Shown here in pieces: positions 14,910 to 25,735 of a stretch of 64,000 bases of DNA (position 1 is the stretch's first letter; each line of letters starts with the position of its first letter). Source of the stretch: Leuconostoc gasicomitatum LMG 18811. Lineage in GTDB: Bacteria; Bacillota; Bacilli; Lactobacillales; Lactobacillaceae. Below the pieces are notes generated by a model. The model saw only the letters and a list, made by a program, of their open reading frames with translations, had not been told where the DNA came from and searched no databases. Both the position numbers and the translations under genes were made by a program. The stretch is from contig NC_014319.1 of the NCBI RefSeq assembly GCF_000196855.1, positions 868,001 to 932,000 of the forward strand, given 5' to 3'.

Positions 14910-16970
14910 ATGAGTTGGTTGAAGCATATTATAAAAAAAATAAACGAGAAATTTTCCCCATTCGCTAAACGTTGGCAATTTGGACGTTTTCTTATCATAG
15001 TTTTTTTATCATTTTTTTTGATTATGAGTATGTACTTGGTTACTTTAGCGAAAACAGCGCATGTTAAAAATTTACAGGCAACGTTAGCACAAACAACAAC
15101 GGTCTATGATGATTCAGGTGCAAAAGCCGGGGAACTGTATTCGCAAAAGGGAACTTATGTCAAGTATAGTCGTATATCTCAAAATATGCGTGATGCGGTT
15201 ATATCAAGTGAGGATCGAAATTTTTACCATGAGTATGGTTTTTCTGTGAAAGGAATCGCTCGTTCAGCGGTACTTAATATTAAGAATAAGCTCTTAGGTT
15301 CATCTACTATCGCTGGTGGCGGATCTACTTTGACACAACAACTTGTTAAAAATGCTTACTTGACGCAAGAGCAGACAATAACACGTAAGGCTAAAGAAAT
15401 TTTCTTATCGATGCAAGTTGAACAAGATTATACAAAAAATCAAATATTAACGATGTACCTGAATAACGCTTGGTTTGGCAATGGTGTTTGGGGTGTTGAA
15501 GATGCGTCTCAAAAGTATTTCGGTGTTCATGCTAGCGAGTTAACAACATCGCAAGCAGCAACTTTGACTGGCATGTTACCAAGCCCAGCGCTATATAATC
15601 CAATTGATCATCCACAAGCAGCAACTAAACGTCGTAATGTTGTTTTAAGTACAATGGTAGCAACAAAACGCTTGTCAGCATCACAATTAAAACAATCACA
15701 AGCAGCACCCATGATTTTGAATGATACGTATAATAGTTCAAATAAATATCAGTATCCGTGGTTTTTTGATTCAGTTATCAGCGAAGCTATTAAAACATAT
15801 GGTTTAACTGAAAGTGATGTTATGAATCGTGGCTATAAAATTTATACAACATTAAATCAACAAGATCAAACAAATTTACAACAAAATTTTAATAATAGTG
15901 CTATGTTTAATTACAATACGGATGCGCAAGCAGCAAGTGTTGTGCTAAATGCGAAAACAGGTGGCGTTCGTGCACTTGTGGGTGGTCGTGAAGAAGAGCA
16001 CACATTCCGAGGATTTAATTATGCAACGCAATCAAAATTATCACCAGGTTCATCAATTAAGCCAATTGCTGTGTATGCACCTGCCTTAGAAAAGGGTTAT
16101 AGTATCGACACAAGCTTACCGAATACGACACGCACGTTTGGTACAAATGGTTGGGAAGTTCATAATGCATTGAATGTACAAACAGATGATGTACCTATGT
16201 ACGAAGCTTTAGAGCACTCTTACAATGTGCCAGCGGTTTACTTATTAAATAAAATTGGTGTGAATGCAGGCTATGCAAGTGCACGCAAATTCGGTTTACC
16301 ATTATCAGATAAAGATAAAAATCTTGCGTTGTCTCTAGGTGGCTTAACAGTTGGTGTTTCTCCTATGCAAATGGCACAAGCCTACACTGCTTTTGCCAAC
16401 GATGGTGTTATGAGTGATGCACACTTTATTACAAAAATTGTTGATGCAACTGGCAAGGTGATTGTGAACCATCCTAAAGCTAAGCAAAAGCGTGTCATTA
16501 GTTCGCGCGTTGCAGATAATATGACACGTATGATGCTTGGCACTTATACTAATGGGACTGGTTTAGGGGCAGCACCGGCAGGTTTTACTATTGCTGGTAA
16601 AACAGGTACAACCGAAAATCCCAATGATACGGAAAATAGTCAATCATCGAAAGATTCTTGGGCGATGGCGTATACAAAGGATGTTGTCGAAGCTACTTGG
16701 ATGGGGTTAGATGATAAAAGTAAAAATAATAGTTTGCCCCTTGGATTAACAGCAACTATGGGGCCTTTGGTAAAAACTTCATTAGAGGAAATTTTGCCAA
16801 ATACACCAGGAACAAACTTTACTGTAACAAATCCAAATAGTGGTACCGACAGTAATAGTAAGGCATTTAAGTGGTCAGATATTGGTTCTGATTTCTCAAA
16901 GGGAGTTGATAATGCTGTAGAAGGGGCCAATAAAACTTGGCAAACTATTAAGGGATTATTTGGCAATTAA
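14910..16970 (+). CDS. pbp1A: Class A penicillin-binding protein (PBP1A type)
   Basis: This 686-residue bifunctional peptidoglycan synthase has a basic cytoplasmic tail, one transmembrane anchor (about 26-48) and a GT51 glycosyltransferase domain with catalytic Glu101 in SSEDRNFYHEYGF, plus GGSTLTQQLVKNAYL and MYLNNAWFG. The transpeptidase domain has SPGSSIKP (SxxK, near 380), SYNVPA (SxN) and KTGTTE (near 563). The C-terminus is a Ser/Asn-rich linker and a short amphipathic end. AGGA lies 8 nt before the ATG, within the argR end, so the genes are coupled. It polymerises and crosslinks glycan outside the membrane. Confidence 0.93.
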   Translation: MSWLKHIIKKINEKFSPFAKRWQFGRFLIIVFLSFFLIMSMYLVTLAKTAHVKNLQATLAQTTTVYDDSGAKAGELYSQKGTYVKYSRISQNMRDAVISSEDRNFYHEYGFSVKGIARSAVLNIKNKLLGSSTIAGGGSTLTQQLVKNAYLTQEQTITRKAKEIFLSMQVEQDYTKNQILTMYLNNAWFGNGVWGVEDASQKYFGVHASELTTSQAATLTGMLPSPALYNPIDHPQAATKRRNVVLSTMVATKRLSASQLKQSQAAPMILNDTYNSSNKYQYPWFFDSVISEAIKTYGLTESDVMNRGYKIYTTLNQQDQTNLQQNFNNSAMFNYNTDAQAASVVLNAKTGGVRALVGGREEEHTFRGFNYATQSKLSPGSSIKPIAVYAPALEKGYSIDTSLPNTTRTFGTNGWEVHNALNVQTDDVPMYEALEHSYNVPAVYLLNKIGVNAGYASARKFGLPLSDKDKNLALSLGGLTVGVSPMQMAQAYTAFANDGVMSDAHFITKIVDATGKVIVNHPKAKQKRVISSRVADNMTRMMLGTYTNGTGLGAAPAGFTIAGKTGTTENPNDTENSQSSKDSWAMAYTKDVVEATWMGLDDKSKNNSLPLGLTATMGPLVKTSLEEILPNTPGTNFTVTNPNSGTDSNSKAFKWSDIGSDFSKGVDNAVEGANKTWQTIKGLFGN

Positions 16971-17035
16971 GAATTATTGATTGATTTAGTAATGATAGTG
17001 TATACAGTTTATTGAAAGCAAAAAGGAAAAGAAAA

Positions 17036-17389
17036 ATGACAGTTAATATTTATGATAATGCCAATGAAATGGCAAATGTATTGAAGCAAACACAAGAATA
17101 TACAGCATGGCAAAAAGCTTTTGATGACATTCAAAATAATGAAGAAGCTAAGAACTTGTTTGGTAAGTTTCAAGAGGTACAAGTTGCCGTGCAAAAAATG
17201 ATGCAAGTCCAACAACAACCAAATCCAGAACAAGAAAAAGAATGGGATATTATTGCAGCTGAAGTGCAAAAAAACGAACTAATTACAGCACTTTTAACAG
17301 CTGAACAGGCATTAAATAAATTATTAACGGAACTTAATGATATTATTACAAAACCTGTTGCTGATGCTTACGCACAACTACGAAAGTAA
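17036..17389 (+). CDS. YlbF/YmcA family protein (UPF0342)
   Basis: The 117-residue all-helical protein (MTVNIYDNANEMANVLKQ, then TAWQKAFDDIQNNEEAKNLF, KFQEVQVAVQKMMQ) matches the YlbF/YmcA/UPF0342 family of small cytoplasmic helical proteins, including partners of RNase Y in Bacillus. The ATG at 17036 is preceded by AAAAAGGAAAAG; an in-frame TTG at 17012 would add nine very basic residues and is unlikely. It lies between PBP1A (66 nt) and lepB (53 nt) and could share their transcript. Confidence 0.82.
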   Translation: MTVNIYDNANEMANVLKQTQEYTAWQKAFDDIQNNEEAKNLFGKFQEVQVAVQKMMQVQQQPNPEQEKEWDIIAAEVQKNELITALLTAEQALNKLLTELNDIITKPVADAYAQLRK

Positions 17390-17441
17390 GTGTGAAAACA
17401 ATCTGTTTAGTTGTTTTTGTACATAAAAAGAGAGAAATACT

Positions 17442-18074
17442 ATGCAAAATAAATTTGTTCAGTTTCTAAAAGAGTGGGTTGTACCAATCTTGGTCGCCGT
17501 TGTTGTGGTTGCCTTGATTCGAACTTTCTTATTCAGCTTTGTAAGGGTAAATGGGCCGTCAATGACGCCTAACTTGCAAAACGGTGAATTGGTTTTGTTA
17601 AGTAAAGTTTCTAAATATAAACGTGGTGATGTTGTGGTGTTTGATGCACGTCAAGAAGATCCAAGAATTAGATCTGGAGAAAAAGATTATGTCAAACGGA
17701 TCATTGGCTTACCAGGAGATACGGTTTCATATCAAAATTCTAATTTATACGTGAATAACAAACGTGTTAATCAAAATTACATTGGTATCAATGAGCAAAC
17801 ACAAGGCACTGAAATGTCATTTGGCAGTACATGGTCATTGAAAACATTATCATCTACTGATCAATGGCAAGAAAAAGATCGTAACCATAGTAGGGTGCCC
17901 GCAGGTGAGTACTTTGTCATGGGTGATCATCGGTCAGTATCTAATGATGGTCGTTATTTTGGATTTATTGATAAGCAACATATTAAAGGAAAAGTCTATG
18001 TACCTTTCTGGAATTCAAATAAAACAGCTAAGCAAAATGTTAATGGTCAGAATAAACTTTTTTTTGCAAATTGA
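17442..18074 (+). CDS. lepB: Signal peptidase I
   Basis: The 210-residue S26 protease has one N-terminal membrane anchor (about 12-33) followed by the catalytic serine in NGPSMTP (Ser40) and the general-base lysine in DYVKRIIGLPGD (Lys85). The conserved boxes YKRGDVVVF and FVMGDHRSVSNDGRYFGFI follow, then KGKVYVPFWN. It removes signal peptides from secreted proteins on the outer face of the membrane. The length is typical of a single-anchor Gram-positive SipS-type enzyme. AGAGAAA lies 8-9 nt before the ATG. Confidence 0.93.
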   Translation: MQNKFVQFLKEWVVPILVAVVVVALIRTFLFSFVRVNGPSMTPNLQNGELVLLSKVSKYKRGDVVVFDARQEDPRIRSGEKDYVKRIIGLPGDTVSYQNSNLYVNNKRVNQNYIGINEQTQGTEMSFGSTWSLKTLSSTDQWQEKDRNHSRVPAGEYFVMGDHRSVSNDGRYFGFIDKQHIKGKVYVPFWNSNKTAKQNVNGQNKLFFAN

Positions 18075-18076
18075 AT

Positions 18077-18236
18077 TTGCTTAGTTGTAAAAAAAATGAT
18101 AATATATGAGAAACAATAAAAACCTTTAATTAAGTCCAGAGAGACTTACAAGGCTTTTAGATACTTGGGTCAAAGTCCATTCTTTGACCGTAATTTTCTA
18201 GAACCGCGTGAGTCAAAAGGCTTATGCGGTTTTTTG
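18077..18236 (+). promoter_or_regulatory. pyr promoter and PyrR-type attenuator
   Basis: TTGCTT (18077-18082), 17 nt, TAATAT (18100-18105) form the promoter. The stem-loop AGTCCAGAGAGACT (18133-18146) has the conserved CAGAGA PyrR-binding loop. A terminator follows (AACCGCGTGAG with CTTATGCGGTT, then TTTTTT; 18202-18236), just before the pyrB ribosome binding site. UMP-bound PyrR would favour termination. Confidence 0.9.
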
Positions 18237-18252
18237 TATAAAAAGGAGTATT

Positions 18253-19164
18253 ATGCGACATTTTTTGAATATAAATTCAGTAAATGAATCTGATGTGCTA
18301 AAATTAATTCAACGGGCCTTAGCATTCAAGTCAGGTGTGCAGCCCGATCAGACCAATTTGACGGTAAGTAATTTGTTTTTTGAAAATTCTACACGTACGC
18401 ATAGCAGTTTTCAGATGGCAGAAAATAAGTTAGGTTTTCAACAAATTAGAATTGAGCCGCAAAGCAGTTCAATGTCAAAAGGTGAAAGTTTAGTCGACAC
18501 GTTGAAAACACTAAAAGCTATTGGTGTTGATGTTGCTGTTATTAGGCATAATGTTACGAGTTGGTATGAAAGTGTTCTGAGTGCAGAAGGACATGCTATA
18601 CCACAGCTTGTGAATGCTGGGGACGGCAGTGGGCAGCATCCTTCTCAGAGTTTGCTAGATTTGGTGACAATTTACGAACAATTTGGTCATTTTACTGGTT
18701 TAAATATTCGAATTGTTGGTGATTTAATGCATTCTCGTGTGGCACGTTCAAATGCGGAAATTTTGAAAAGATTAGGCGCTAACATGACATTTTCTGGACC
18801 AGAAAATTGGCTACCAAAAGATTTTAGTCAATTTGGTGAGTTTGTGGCTATTGATAAAGAATGGGAACAGCTTGATGTTGTGATGTTTCTGCGTGTGCAA
18901 CATGAGCGTATCACACAGACTGAAAATCAAATTTTTTTAACCAAACAATATCATGCTAAATTTGGACTGAATAAATTACGGTATGAACAGCTTAAAGCGC
19001 AGGCAATTATCATGCATCCAGCACCAGTTAATCGTGACGTGGAAATTGCCGATGAATTTGTTGAAGCACCAAAGTCACGTATTTTTGAACAAATGACGAA
19101 TGGGGTGTTTGCAAGGATGGCAATACTAGAATATACAATGGAGACAAATCATGCAACTTATTAA
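18253..19164 (+). CDS. pyrB: Aspartate carbamoyltransferase catalytic chain
   Basis: The 303-residue enzyme joins carbamoyl phosphate and aspartate, the first committed step of UMP synthesis. It shows FFENSTRTHSSF (carbamoyl phosphate site, STRTH at 46-50), SSSMSKGESLVDTLKTL, DGSGQHPSQSLLDL, MHSRVARSN and HPAPVNRDVEI. AAGGAG lies 6-7 nt before ATG 18253; an in-frame GTG at 18208 lies inside the attenuator stem and is not a sensible start. The coding end overlaps pyrC by 14 nt. No pyrI regulatory chain is present, as usual in Firmicutes. Confidence 0.96.
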   Translation: MRHFLNINSVNESDVLKLIQRALAFKSGVQPDQTNLTVSNLFFENSTRTHSSFQMAENKLGFQQIRIEPQSSSMSKGESLVDTLKTLKAIGVDVAVIRHNVTSWYESVLSAEGHAIPQLVNAGDGSGQHPSQSLLDLVTIYEQFGHFTGLNIRIVGDLMHSRVARSNAEILKRLGANMTFSGPENWLPKDFSQFGEFVAIDKEWEQLDVVMFLRVQHERITQTENQIFLTKQYHAKFGLNKLRYEQLKAQAIIMHPAPVNRDVEIADEFVEAPKSRIFEQMTNGVFARMAILEYTMETNHATY

Positions 19165-20419
19165 GAATGCTAAAATTTTAGAAGATAGTCATTTAGTTAC
19201 ACGAGATGTGTTGATTGATGGTAAAAAAATTGTTAAAGTATCAGAAAATAATAATTTAAAGGTTGACACGTTTGATGCTAAAGGTGCGTTTCTATCCAGT
19301 GGATTAGTCGATGTACATGTTCATTTTCGGGAACCAGGTTTTGATTATAAGGAAACGATTGCGACTGGTTCTCAAGCGGCTGCGCGCGGCGGTTTTACAA
19401 CAGTTATTGCGATGCCTAACCTTAACCCTGTGCCAGAAACTGCCGAACGTATCGCTGCACAGATTAAATTAAATGAAACAAATGGGACAGTTCATGTTAA
19501 ACAATATGGGGCTGTTTCAGCCGATTTGATAGCATCTAAAATATCAGATATTTCAGGAATGTCTGCTGCTGGAGCTGTTGCATTTAGTAACGATGGCAAA
19601 GGCGTGCAAACCGCTGATACCATGCTACAAGCTATGGTAGCTGCTGCAAAAGCTGATAAACCATTAGTAGCACATTTAGAAGATGATTCCTTATTACATG
19701 GTGGGGTTATGAACGCTGGAAAACAATCTAAAAAATTAGAAATCCCAGGAATTACTGGTTTAGCGGAAAGCTCACAATTAGCGCGTGATTTGATGTTAGC
19801 TAAAGCAACAGGCGTGCACTATCATGTTGCGCACATCTCAACAAAAGAATCTGTTGCATTAGTTCGAATTGCAAAATTGCAAGGCGTAAATGTTACAGCT
19901 GAGGTTTCACCACATCATCTTTTGCTCTCTGATACGGACATCAAAGGTGATAATGCGTTATTCAAAATGAATCCACCTTTACGCTCACAAGCAGATCGAC
20001 AAGCCGTATTAGCGGGATTATTAGATGGCACAATTGATATGATTGCAACAGATCACGCACCACATGGTACGGCCGAAAAAAATAAACCATTTCGAGAAGC
20101 ACCATTTGGGATTACAGGAATTGAAACGAGTTTTCAATTGCTGTATACACATTTAGTTAGATCAGGCGTCATGACGCTAGAAACCCTTTTGCAACGTATG
20201 ATCAGTGCACCAATAGCTTCTTTCAAACTTGAGGCGCCAACTGAGATTAAACCTGGTGAAACAGCTGACTTAGCTTTGTTTGATTTAGAGCATCAGAAAA
20301 CTATTTCAGTAGATAAGTTTAAATCAAAAGGTAAGAACACACCATTTATTGGCTGGCAAGTTTACGGAAACACACTTGCTACCTGGGTTGACGGGCAGTT
20401 AGTTTATCAATCATTGTAA
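19151..20419 (+). CDS. pyrC: Dihydroorotase
   Basis: The 422-residue zinc amidohydrolase cyclises carbamoyl aspartate to dihydroorotate. The metal motif is VDVHVHFREPG with His56 and His58. Further boxes are AMPNLNPVPET, VAHLEDD, HYHVAHIST, EVSPHHLLL and the catalytic aspartate in IATDHAPHG, then APFGITGIE. It is a class I (long) dihydroorotase. It starts inside pyrB with a GGAG site in the pyrB coding end, so the two are translationally coupled. Confidence 0.96.
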   Translation: MQLIKNAKILEDSHLVTRDVLIDGKKIVKVSENNNLKVDTFDAKGAFLSSGLVDVHVHFREPGFDYKETIATGSQAAARGGFTTVIAMPNLNPVPETAERIAAQIKLNETNGTVHVKQYGAVSADLIASKISDISGMSAAGAVAFSNDGKGVQTADTMLQAMVAAAKADKPLVAHLEDDSLLHGGVMNAGKQSKKLEIPGITGLAESSQLARDLMLAKATGVHYHVAHISTKESVALVRIAKLQGVNVTAEVSPHHLLLSDTDIKGDNALFKMNPPLRSQADRQAVLAGLLDGTIDMIATDHAPHGTAEKNKPFREAPFGITGIETSFQLLYTHLVRSGVMTLETLLQRMISAPIASFKLEAPTEIKPGETADLALFDLEHQKTISVDKFKSKGKNTPFIGWQVYGNTLATWVDGQLVYQSL

Positions 20420-20452
20420 ACGACGAAAACACGATAACGAGGATAATAAGAC

Positions 20453-21541
20453 ATGAAAAAACGCTATATAGTACTTGAAAATGGCTCAGTATATGAAGGT
20501 GAGTCCTTCGGATCTGATGCCAATGTGATGGCAGAATTGGTCTTCAATACTGGCATGTCAGGTTATCAAGAATCAATAACTGATTTGTCATATCGTGGTG
20601 AAATGATTGTTTTTACCTATCCTTTAATTGGTAATTATGGTATTAATCGTGATGATTTTGAAAGTTTACGACCGGCAGCTTCAGCAATTGTTGTCCATGA
20701 AATCGCACGTCGGCCAAGCAATTGGCGTCAAATGATGAGCTTAGAAGAGTGGGCGGAACGGATGAACATGCCTGGTATCACTGGTATTGATACACGTGCA
20801 TTAACACGGGAATTGCGTGATAACGGTGTCATGAAAGCTGCATTAGTCAATGAAGTAACCGACGACATTTTTTCAGAGATTAAAAAATTTGTCCCTTCAA
20901 AAAAGATGGTTGCTGATGCGACAACAAAGACACAATATCAAAATCCAACAGACGGTGTGTCAATTGCTTTGATTGATTTTGGATTAAAAAATTCAATATT
21001 ACGCTCTTTAGCTAAAAGGGGGGTCAATGTCATGGTGTTTCCAGCAGATGTTGATGCAGAGACTATTTTAGCCGCTAATCCTGATGGCATATTATTATCA
21101 AATGGTCCAGGCAATCCACAGGACGTTGCTTACGCGATTCCCACAATACAAACACTGCAAGAACAGTTACCATTGATGGGTATTTGCTTAGGCCATCAAT
21201 TGTTTGCAATAGCTAATGGCGCTGAAACTTATAAATTAAAATTTGGACACCGTGGTTTTAATCACGCGGTTCGTAATTTGTCAAAAGAGCGGCTAGACTT
21301 TACTTCTCAAAATCACGGCTATGCTGTCAATCGAGACAGCTTATCAAAAACAGAACTGGTTGTGACACATGAAGAAATTAATGATCACACAGTAGAGGGT
21401 ATCAGATTGAAAAATCATCACGCTTTCTCTGTTCAATTTCATCCAGATGCAGCACCAGGTCCACATGATGCTGAATATTTATTTGATGACTTTTTGAACA
21501 TGATTGAAAACGCAAAGAAGGAGACAACACAAAATGCCTAA
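20453..21541 (+). CDS. carA: Carbamoyl phosphate synthase small (glutaminase) chain
   Basis: The 362-residue subunit releases ammonia from glutamine for CarB. The N-terminal domain ([31 protein letters not shown]) precedes a class I amidotransferase domain with [11 protein letters not shown], the nucleophile in GICLGHQLF (Cys near 245) and the His/acid pair in [12 protein letters not shown]. The acid is Asp where Escherichia coli CarA has Glu. AACGAGGATAAT is the ribosome binding site; the 3' end overlaps carB by 8 nt. This is the pyrimidine-operon copy; a second arginine-linked copy may exist elsewhere. Confidence 0.95.
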   Translation: MKKRYIVLENGSVYEGESFGSDANVMAELVFNTGMSGYQESITDLSYRGEMIVFTYPLIGNYGINRDDFESLRPAASAIVVHEIARRPSNWRQMMSLEEWAERMNMPGITGIDTRALTRELRDNGVMKAALVNEVTDDIFSEIKKFVPSKKMVADATTKTQYQNPTDGVSIALIDFGLKNSILRSLAKRGVNVMVFPADVDAETILAANPDGILLSNGPGNPQDVAYAIPTIQTLQEQLPLMGICLGHQLFAIANGAETYKLKFGHRGFNHAVRNLSKERLDFTSQNHGYAVNRDSLSKTELVVTHEEINDHTVEGIRLKNHHAFSVQFHPDAAPGPHDAEYLFDDFLNMIENAKKETTQNA

Positions 21542-24500
21542 ACGCACTGACATCAAAAAAATATTGGTGATTGGCTCTGGACCAATTGTTATTGGTCAAG
21601 CAGCAGAATTTGATTATTCTGGCACGCAAGCTGCACTAAGTTTAAAAGAAGAAGGCTATTACGTCATTTTAGTTAACTCTAATCCTGCAACAATTATGAC
21701 GGACGCAGAAATTGCAGATAAAGTTTATATTGAACCATTATCAATTGATTTTATTGAGCGTATTTTGCGTAAAGAACGGCCTGATGCCATTTTACCAACA
21801 TTAGGTGGTCAGACTGGTTTAAACATGGCTAAGGATTTGTCTGAAGCTGGCATATTAGATGATTTGAATATTGAGTTGTTAGGCACAAAACTATCTGCCA
21901 TTGAAGAAGCTGAGGATCGTGAAGAATTCAAAGCACTCATGGAACGTTTGAATGAACCTATTCCTGAGTCAACAATTGCAACGACACTAGAGGAAGCACT
22001 CGAATTCGCTGATACACACAGTTATCCCGTTATTGTACGTCCAGCGTACACATTGGGTGGCACAGGTGGTGGTATTGCTGAAACGCATGAAGAATTAACT
22101 GAAATTGCGGCGAATGGTTTAGAATTATCACCAGTCACACAAGTCTTGATTGAACGATCAATTGCTGGCTATAAAGAAATTGAATTTGAAGTCATGCGTG
22201 ATGCACATGATAATGCGTTAGTTGTTGCATCAATGGAAAATTTTGATCCAGTTGGTATACATACGGGTGATTCGATTGTTACAGCACCGGTACAAACATT
22301 ATCAGATCGTGAAGTTCAAATGATGCGTGATGCTGCATTGAAAATTATTCGTGCTTTGAAAATTGAGGGTGGTGTCAATATTCAAATGGCACTCGATCCA
22401 AATTCATACAAGTATTATATTATTGAAGTCAATCCACGTGTATCGCGTTCATCAGCGCTGGCTTCTAAAGCCACAGGATATCCTATTGCTAAAATGGCAG
22501 CCAAAATTGCTGTTGGTTTGAATTTAGATGAAATTATTAACCCTGTTACTGGCACAACAAAAGCAGAATTTGAGCCGGCATTGGACTATGTTGTATTTAA
22601 AATTCCACGTTGGCCATTTGATAAATTTGCATCGGCTGATCGTAGTCTAGGGACGCAAATGAAAGCAACAGGGGAAGTTATGGCAATTGGCCGTAACATG
22701 GAAGAGGCGTTATTGAAGGCTGTACGTTCATTAGAAATTGACGCAATAGGGTTAGATGATATCACATTTGATGACCTATCAGACGAAGACTTATTGGCAT
22801 CATTAATGCCTGCTCGCGATGATCGTTTATTTATGATTGCTGACTTATTACGACGCGGCGTGACAATTGAGGCTATTCACGACAAGACCTTAATTGATGA
22901 ATTCTTTTTGGACAAAGTTCTTCATATTATTGAAATTGAACGTGATCTAGCACATAGTATTGGTGATCTTGATCAGCTCGCATATGCTAAGAAAAACGGT
23001 TTTGCTGACGCAACTATCGCAAATATTTGGCATAAAACAACAGTTGAGGTTCGTCAATTAAGAACACAAGCAAGTATTTTACCTGTTTATAAAATGGTTG
23101 ATACTGTGGCGGCTGAATTTGAGTCGCAAACACCGTATTACTATGCGACATATGAGCGCGAAAATGAATCAATTAAAACGCATAAAAAATCTGTCATTGT
23201 ACTGGGTTCAGGTCCAATACGTATTGGACAAGGCGTGGAGTTTGATTATGCGACTGTTCATGCAGTAAAAGCCATTCAACGCGCAGGTTACGAAGCGATT
23301 ATTATGAACTCTAATCCTGAAACTGTGTCAACTGATTTTTCTATTTCTGACAAATTGTATTTTGAGCCGCTAACATTAGAAGATGTGTTAAATGTGATTG
23401 ATTTAGAAAATCCGATTGGTGTTGTTGTGCAGTTCGGGGGTCAAACAGCTATTAATTTAGCACAACCTTTGACAGAAAATGGCGTGCACATTTTAGGCAC
23501 AACAGTTGAAGATTTGAACCGTGCTGAAGACCGTGAAGCTTTTGATCAAGTCATAAAACAATTAAAACTACCACAACCCATAGGGAAAACAGCTACAACA
23601 GTTCCTGGTGCTTTGGCAGCGGCACAAGAAATAGGCTATCCAGTTTTGATTCGGCCATCGTATGTCCTTGGTGGACGTGCAATGGAAATTGTGACTTCAG
23701 ATGAAGAATTAAATGACTATATGCAACGTGCAGTTAAGGTGTCAAATGATCATCCTGTTTTGATTGATTCATATTTGGTTGGTCAAGAAGCCGAGGTCGA
23801 TGTGCTATCAGATGGTGAAACGGTTGTTATTCCCGGTATAATGGAGCATATTGAACGTGCAGGTGTACACTCTGGTGATTCTATGTCTGTCTATCCACCG
23901 CAATATTTATCACAAAAAGTTCAAGATGAAATGACGCAAGCCGCTATCAATTTAGCACAAGCCATGAATACGATTGGCTTAATGAATGTGCAGTTCGTCA
24001 TTCATGAGAATACAGCTTATGTCATTGAAGTTAATCCACGAGCATCGAGAACTGTACCATTTATTTCGAAAGTGACACATATCCCGTTAGCACAATTGGC
24101 AACACGTGTCATGCTGGGGGAAAAATTAGCTGACATGGGATTTGAAACTGGACTAGTACCAGCAGATGACATGGTTCACGTTAAAGCACCTATTTTTTCA
24201 TTTACCAAGTTACCAGATGTCGATTCATTACTTGGGCCTGAAATGAAATCTACAGGCGAAGTGATGGGCTCTGATACGACTTTACCAAAAGCGCTTTATA
24301 AAGCCTTTGTAGCCTCAAACATTAAAGTACCGCAATATGGTAATGTTCTCTTTACAGTCGCTGATGATGACAAAGAAGAAGCACTAATTTTGGCTAAACG
24401 ATTCAATAATTTAGGATTTGCTTTGTTTGCAACATCAGGGACTGGTGCATATCTTGAAGTCAATGATATGCCAATTGAAATTTTAGATAAAATTTCGGAA

Positions 24501-24713
24501 TCTAACAATAATTCAGTAGAAGCACTGAAATCACAAAAGTTACAAGTTGTCATTAACACAACTCAAGCTGATGATCGGGCAGAATCCGATGGTCGCCTTA
24601 TCCGTAATGCGGCAATTGAAAATGCTGTACCATTGTTTACAGCATTGGACACAGTTAACGCTTTCCTCGATGTTTTGGAAAGTCGTAGTTTTACAGTCAA
24701 TGAAATGAAGTAG
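21534..24713 (+). CDS. carB: Carbamoyl phosphate synthase large chain
   Basis: The 1059-residue synthetase has the expected duplicated ATP-grasp halves. Each opens with a matching start ([41 protein letters not shown]), which is visible internal homology. ATP-grasp boxes include [15 protein letters not shown] and [14 protein letters not shown], and [20 protein letters not shown] versus [20 protein letters not shown]. The C-terminal MGS-like allosteric domain begins near 930. AAGGAGAC lies 7 nt before ATG 21534, inside carA. The frame stays open for the full family length. Confidence 0.97.
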   Translation: MPKRTDIKKILVIGSGPIVIGQAAEFDYSGTQAALSLKEEGYYVILVNSNPATIMTDAEIADKVYIEPLSIDFIERILRKERPDAILPTLGGQTGLNMAKDLSEAGILDDLNIELLGTKLSAIEEAEDREEFKALMERLNEPIPESTIATTLEEALEFADTHSYPVIVRPAYTLGGTGGGIAETHEELTEIAANGLELSPVTQVLIERSIAGYKEIEFEVMRDAHDNALVVASMENFDPVGIHTGDSIVTAPVQTLSDREVQMMRDAALKIIRALKIEGGVNIQMALDPNSYKYYIIEVNPRVSRSSALASKATGYPIAKMAAKIAVGLNLDEIINPVTGTTKAEFEPALDYVVFKIPRWPFDKFASADRSLGTQMKATGEVMAIGRNMEEALLKAVRSLEIDAIGLDDITFDDLSDEDLLASLMPARDDRLFMIADLLRRGVTIEAIHDKTLIDEFFLDKVLHIIEIERDLAHSIGDLDQLAYAKKNGFADATIANIWHKTTVEVRQLRTQASILPVYKMVDTVAAEFESQTPYYYATYERENESIKTHKKSVIVLGSGPIRIGQGVEFDYATVHAVKAIQRAGYEAIIMNSNPETVSTDFSISDKLYFEPLTLEDVLNVIDLENPIGVVVQFGGQTAINLAQPLTENGVHILGTTVEDLNRAEDREAFDQVIKQLKLPQPIGKTATTVPGALAAAQEIGYPVLIRPSYVLGGRAMEIVTSDEELNDYMQRAVKVSNDHPVLIDSYLVGQEAEVDVLSDGETVVIPGIMEHIERAGVHSGDSMSVYPPQYLSQKVQDEMTQAAINLAQAMNTIGLMNVQFVIHENTAYVIEVNPRASRTVPFISKVTHIPLAQLATRVMLGEKLADMGFETGLVPADDMVHVKAPIFSFTKLPDVDSLLGPEMKSTGEVMGSDTTLPKALYKAFVASNIKVPQYGNVLFTVADDDKEEALILAKRFNNLGFALFATSGTGAYLEVNDMPIEILDKISESNNNSVEALKSQKLQVVINTTQADDRAESDGRLIRNAAIENAVPLFTALDTVNAFLDVLESRSFTVNEMK

Positions 24714-24770
24714 TGATTAATGGATAGAATAACTAATAAAATTGTCCAGTGAGACAAATTAGGAGAAAAA

Positions 24771-25697
24771 ATGATAGCAAATAATCGTCTGGCGGTTAAC
24801 CTACCGGGATTAAATATGAAAAATCCTGTGATGAACTCATCTGGTTCTGTATATTTTGGCATAGAAGATAAAGGATTTGGGATTGAAAAAACAGGGGCAC
24901 TAGTCACTAAAACTGTTACTATGACACCACGTGCTGGTAATCCGCAACCTTGGATTATTGAAACGCCAAGTGGTATTTTGAACTCAGTTGGGTTAGCTAA
25001 TCCAGGTATCGAAAAGGTAATATCAGATATATTGCCAGCTATTCATAAAAAATATTGTGATGACATGCCGGTGATGGTTTCAATTGCTGGTGAAACTGTA
25101 CAAGAATATGTTGAGTTAGCACGTCGGTTAACACATTCAGGTTTTGTAACTGCAATTGAAGTCAACCTATCATGTCCTAATGTTGATCGCGGAGGTATGG
25201 CTTTTGGAGTTGATGCACAAACAGCATCTGAGGTCATTGCAGCGTTACGACAAGCTACTCATTTACCACTTTATGCTAAATTATCACCAAATGTGACAGA
25301 TATTAAACCAATTGTAAAAGCACTTGAAACTGCTGGTGCAGATGGTATTGTCCTCATTAATACAGTTATGGGAATGAGTTTTGACTTGGCAAAACGTCAA
25401 GCACGCTTAGCACGGGGAATAGGAGGTATGTCTGGTAAATCGATTCATCCTATTGCTGTACGTTTTGTTTATGAAGCTGCTCAGACGGTTAATATTCCGA
25501 TAATTGGTGTTGGTGGTATTGCTAGTGTGGCAGACGCGTTGGAATTAATGATGGCAGGAGCCAGTGCCATACAAGTTGGAGGTGCACTAACTCAGAAACC
25601 TGAAGCAATGTTAGAGATTATTGATGCGATGACTGAAGCGTTAGATAAGTATGAGTTTACTGATGTTCGAGCTGTGACCAACACCTTTAGAAAGTAA
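24771..25697 (+). CDS. pyrD: Dihydroorotate dehydrogenase, class 1 (1B-like catalytic subunit)
   Basis: The 308-residue FMN barrel oxidises dihydroorotate to orotate. The catalytic cysteine is Cys135 in EVNLSCPNVDRGGMAFG. The RGGMAFG continuation is like class 1B (PyrDB) enzymes rather than the fumarate-using 1A type. Other boxes are MNSSGSVYFG, TKTVTMTPRAGNPQPW, LYAKLSPNVTDI, IIGVGGIASVADALE and ASAIQVGGA. Class 1B enzymes normally work with the flavin/iron-sulphur subunit PyrK, but no pyrK adjoins; pyrF starts 38 nt later. AGGAGAA lies 5-6 nt before the ATG. Confidence 0.93.
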   Translation: MIANNRLAVNLPGLNMKNPVMNSSGSVYFGIEDKGFGIEKTGALVTKTVTMTPRAGNPQPWIIETPSGILNSVGLANPGIEKVISDILPAIHKKYCDDMPVMVSIAGETVQEYVELARRLTHSGFVTAIEVNLSCPNVDRGGMAFGVDAQTASEVIAALRQATHLPLYAKLSPNVTDIKPIVKALETAGADGIVLINTVMGMSFDLAKRQARLARGIGGMSGKSIHPIAVRFVYEAAQTVNIPIIGVGGIASVADALELMMAGASAIQVGGALTQKPEAMLEIIDAMTEALDKYEFTDVRAVTNTFRK

Positions 25698-25735
25698 ATA
25701 TAGATTAATTTATTTAGAAAGGACTATCCTCTATC

